A stretch of 64,000 nt of DNA, taken from positions 1 through 64,000 of the forward strand of contig JADJVI010000059.1 of assembly GCA_016710645.1 (NCBI GenBank), written 5' to 3'. Positions 61,749 through 64,000 of the stretch are shown here, in pieces. The notes beneath the pieces were generated by a model, which was given only the letters and a program-made list of their open reading frames with translations, was not told the DNA's origin and made no database searches. The stretch is from Actinomycetales bacterium (GTDB lineage Bacteria > Actinomycetota > Actinomycetes > Actinomycetales > Dermatophilaceae). The number at the start of each line of letters is the position of its first letter. Within the stretch, counting starts at the first letter, position 1. Made by a program: the position numbers and the translations under genes.

Positions 61749-63821
61749 TCAGGGGGCCGAGCCGACCGGAGCGGAGGCTGCCGGCCCTGATGCGGCCAGG
61801 GCCGGTGCGACCTTCCTCGGCCACCAGAACCGATCGCCGAGGATGAGCGCCAGCGCGGGCACGAGGACGGTGCGCACGAGCAGGGTGTCCAGCAGCACGC
61901 CGAGGCAGATGATGACGCCGATCTGCGCGAGCACGACCAGTGGCAGCACGCCGAGCACGGCGAAGACGGCCGCCAGCAGGATGCCGGCGCTGGTGATGAC
62001 CCCGCCGGTGGCGCCGAGCGCCCGCAGCATCCCCTCGCGCGAGCCGTGCGTCGCCGACTCTTCGCGAGCTCTCGTGACCAGGAAGATGTTGTAGTCGACG
62101 CCAAGGGCCACCAGGAAGAGGAAGGTCAGCAGCGGCGCGCCCGAGTCCAGCGCCGAGAAGCCGAAGACCTTGGTGAAGATCCACCACGCGGCACCGATCG
62201 AGGCCAGATAGGTCGCGACGACCGTCGTGGCCAGAATGATCGGCGCGACGATCGAGCGCAACAGCACGACGAGCGCGAGCAGCACGAGCCCGAGGATGAG
62301 CGGGAAGAGCAACATCCGATCCCGGTTGGAGGCGTCGGCGACGTCGACCGCCTTGGCCTCGGTGCCACCGACATATGTCTCCGGTATGCCGTGCAGCGCG
62401 GTCCGCAGGTCGCGCACCGCCTGGCGGGCGCTCTCCGTGCCTGGCTCTGGGCTCAGCACGACGGCGACCTGCGTGAGGTTGCCGGCGGTGGCACTGGCGC
62501 CCACGGTGGCACCCGAGACGCCGTTGACGGCCTTGGCTGCCGTGACGACAGCGGCTGGGTCACCAGCGGTGACGACGGCCACGGGGTCTGAGCTGCCCGC
62601 CGGGAAGGACTTGGCGAGGCGTTCCGATGCGCTGATCGCCTCGGGCTTGACGAGGAACTGGTCGGTCGCCGAGAGGCCGGTCTTGACCTGGGTGAGTCCG
62701 AAGGCCATGACGGCGAGGATGACGAGGGTGCCGGCGACGAAGGCTGGAGGCCGCTTCGCGACCTGGTCGCCGACCCGCCGCCAGAACGACCGGGTCTCGA
62801 CCAGGCTGGTCTGCCCCACGCGCGGGACCAGCGGCCAGAAGATCCACCGGCCGAAGAGCACCAGCACCGCAGGCAGGACGAAGAGCGCGTAGCCCGCCGC
62901 GACGACGATCCCGACGGCGCTGGCCAGGCCCAGCCCTCGGGTGGCGGGCAGCAGGGACAGCAGCAGGGTGAGGACACCGAGAACGACCGTGGTCGCCGAC
63001 AGCATGACGGCCTCGCCGGTATGCCGTAGCGCGGTGCGCATCGCGGCATACCGGTCGTCCTCACGACGCAACTCGTCGCGGTATCGGGAGATGAGCAGCA
63101 GGGCGTAGTCGGTGCCGGCACCGAAGACGAGGACGGAGAGGATCCCGACGGTGGACTCGTCCCACGCCACTCCGGTCCATTGCAGGACCCGGGTCGCGAG
63201 CACGCCCGCGAGTTGGTCGGCGAGGCCGACGACAGTGAGCGGCACCAGCCAGAGCAGCGGGCTGCGGTAAGTGATGATGAGCAGCAGGCCGACGACGCTG
63301 GCGGTCGCGATGAGCAGGCGCGTGTTGGCGCCGTCGAAGACCGCCCCGAGATCGGCCTGCACGGCCGCCGGGCCGGTGAGCTGCACGCTGATGCCGGGGG
63401 GCAACGACTCCTTGAGTTGCGCGCGCAAGGCTTTGACGACCTTGATGTTGTCGGTGGCGCTGGTCGACTTCACCGGCACGACCGAGAAGGCCGCTGAGCC
63501 GTCCTGGCTGGGGATGAGCGGGCTGCCGCCCTGGATGCCGGGAGCGGTGCGCAGGGTCGCCAGGGTGGCGGGCTCAAGACTGCCGTCGTCAGCAGTGAAG
63601 AGCACCAGCGCCGACGAGGCATCCTTGGCGGGGAACTGCTCCTGCAGCTCGACCACGCGGGCGCTCTCGGATCCCACCGGGAGGCTGTCCAGCGGGGAGG
63701 CAGTGCGGGTGCCCGACTTGAGCCCCCCAATGAGCGCCCCGGCCACGAGCACGAAGAGCAGCGCAATCCACCAGGACCGGCCCCGGCGGATGAGCTGGGC
63801 CGGACGATCGAGAAGGGTCAT
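61749..63821 (-). CDS. MMPL-family RND-like exporter
   Basis: 690 residues. Two repeats, each with one helix, a periplasmic domain, then a five-helix block: VGILSVLVFGAGTDYALLLI and FLFLVALGVDYNIFLVTRAR hold the proton-relay motifs (GTDYA, GVDYN). Twelve helices in all. Transports lipids or hydrophobic drugs in actinobacteria. Divergent from a partial gene at the window end, probably its regulator. Confidence 0.93.
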   Translation of the reverse strand: MTLLDRPAQLIRRGRSWWIALLFVLVAGALIGGLKSGTRTASPLDSLPVGSESARVVELQEQFPAKDASSALVLFTADDGSLEPATLATLRTAPGIQGGSPLIPSQDGSAAFSVVPVKSTSATDNIKVVKALRAQLKESLPPGISVQLTGPAAVQADLGAVFDGANTRLLIATASVVGLLLIITYRSPLLWLVPLTVVGLADQLAGVLATRVLQWTGVAWDESTVGILSVLVFGAGTDYALLLISRYRDELRREDDRYAAMRTALRHTGEAVMLSATTVVLGVLTLLLSLLPATRGLGLASAVGIVVAAGYALFVLPAVLVLFGRWIFWPLVPRVGQTSLVETRSFWRRVGDQVAKRPPAFVAGTLVILAVMAFGLTQVKTGLSATDQFLVKPEAISASERLAKSFPAGSSDPVAVVTAGDPAAVVTAAKAVNGVSGATVGASATAGNLTQVAVVLSPEPGTESARQAVRDLRTALHGIPETYVGGTEAKAVDVADASNRDRMLLFPLILGLVLLALVVLLRSIVAPIILATTVVATYLASIGAAWWIFTKVFGFSALDSGAPLLTFLFLVALGVDYNIFLVTRAREESATHGSREGMLRALGATGGVITSAGILLAAVFAVLGVLPLVVLAQIGVIICLGVLLDTLLVRTVLVPALALILGDRFWWPRKVAPALAASGPAASAPVGSAP

Positions 63822-63913
63822 GCAAGACTCCGATGCTCGGTGACGATGCGCGTGTCTCGACGGGCCGTGCCGAGACGCGATGTCGAGATTTTGTTCATGA
63901 GAGCGGTGAGACA

Positions 63914-63940
63914 CTAGCCAGATGCTAGACAGCTAAGTAG
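63914..63940. promoter_or_regulatory. Candidate operator in the MMPL promoter region
   Basis: CTAGC-CAGAT-GCTAG followed by the overlapping CTAGACAGCTAAG. Strongly A+T-rich relative to the surroundings, between divergent starts at 63821 and 63953. Suits MarR/TetR-type control. Confidence 0.45.
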
Positions 63941-63952
63941 ATTAGTAATCCA

Positions 63953-64000
63953 ATGAGCGATCACCTGTCAACCGGAACACCGCCCGGATCGACTCCGGAG
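63953..64000 (+). CDS. N-terminus of a divergent gene, cut by the window end
   Basis: ATG opening a frame MSDHLSTGTPPGSTPE that continues to the end of the window. Divergent from the MMPL gene across an operator-like palindrome; a MarR/TetR regulator is a guess from layout only. Confidence 0.4.
   Translation, partial: MSDHLSTGTPPGSTPE

Overview
The window is G+C-rich actinobacterial chromosome. The gene set (IdeR-type repressor, lone WXG100 protein, DUF3027, DUF2530, DUF3263 and DUF3349 proteins, XPB helicase with an XPB-N partner, CIRCE-controlled groEL, c-di-AMP riboswitch before an NlpC/P60 hydrolase, DUF222-HNH protein) points to Micrococcales. My best guess is the Intrasporangiaceae/Dermatophilaceae group; this is inference, since no rRNA is present. 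Several blocks (citA, serC, DUF2530/DUF3027, cold-shock protein, XPB-N, XPB) follow an order I recall from other actinobacteria, including Mycobacterium tuberculosis.

Layout. 1-6.6 kb: a translationally coupled carotenoid operon on the minus strand (idi-crtE-crtI-crtB-DUF5914-crtYc-crtYd-crtU-like). Its distal 1.4 kb carries many indels. A divergent MarR gene stands where CrtR does in corynebacteria. 7.2-8.9 kb: tRNA-Arg(CCT), into which a MarR gene and a HEPN/MNT toxin-antitoxin operon both read, then a second, broken toxin/antitoxin pair. 9-16.4 kb: DsbA-like oxidoreductase, frameshifted LysR regulator, secreted NlpC/P60 protein under a c-di-AMP riboswitch, IdeR, photolyase, acetyltransferase, MFS exporter. 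16.4-31.2 kb: pdxH, citrate synthase, serC, purine permease, DUF2530/DUF3027, cold-shock protein, XPB-N, HMG-CoA lyase, XPB. 31.3-42.3 kb: VapBC-like pair, MarR-zinc ribbon fusion, class III aminotransferase, HtrA-like protease, HelD-like ATPase, HD hydrolase, DUF4031-NUDIX, WXG100. 42.5-48.4 kb: groEL with two CIRCE operators and a 56-bp tandem array at its 3' end, preceded by three tandem sensor kinases with no response regulator. 48.5-64 kb: glutamine amidotransferase, FdhD, HIT protein, a duplicated phosphate-transport cassette (PiT / small membrane protein / DUF3349, twice), DUF3263, DUF222-HNH, HAD phosphatase, thioesterase, secreted metzincin, uracil-DNA glycosylase, SGNH hydrolase, MMPL exporter.

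The most unusual signal is not a gene. The heptamer GTATGCC/GGCATAC, usually inside a longer CGGTATGCCGTG-like core, occurs about 120 times in 64 kb by my hand count. About six would be expected at this composition. It lies in genes and gaps on both strands about equally, forms inverted pairs after several genes, sits in a terminator loop, and is amplified into a 16-unit heptamer array at 52.5 kb. It behaves like a DNA uptake sequence or another highly iterated motif. A 71-bp palindromic intergenic element (two close copies, one diverged), and tandem duplications of the 3' ends of groEL and of the HNH gene, are further repeat phenomena.

Pathways that fit together: idi/crtE/crtI/crtB/crtYc-Yd/crtU would give GGPP, phytoene, lycopene, beta-carotene and perhaps an aromatic carotenoid. 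The two PiT cassettes handle low-affinity phosphate uptake. XPB and XPB-N, photolyase and uracil-DNA glycosylase serve DNA repair. All functions are assigned by reading motifs; no database search was run.
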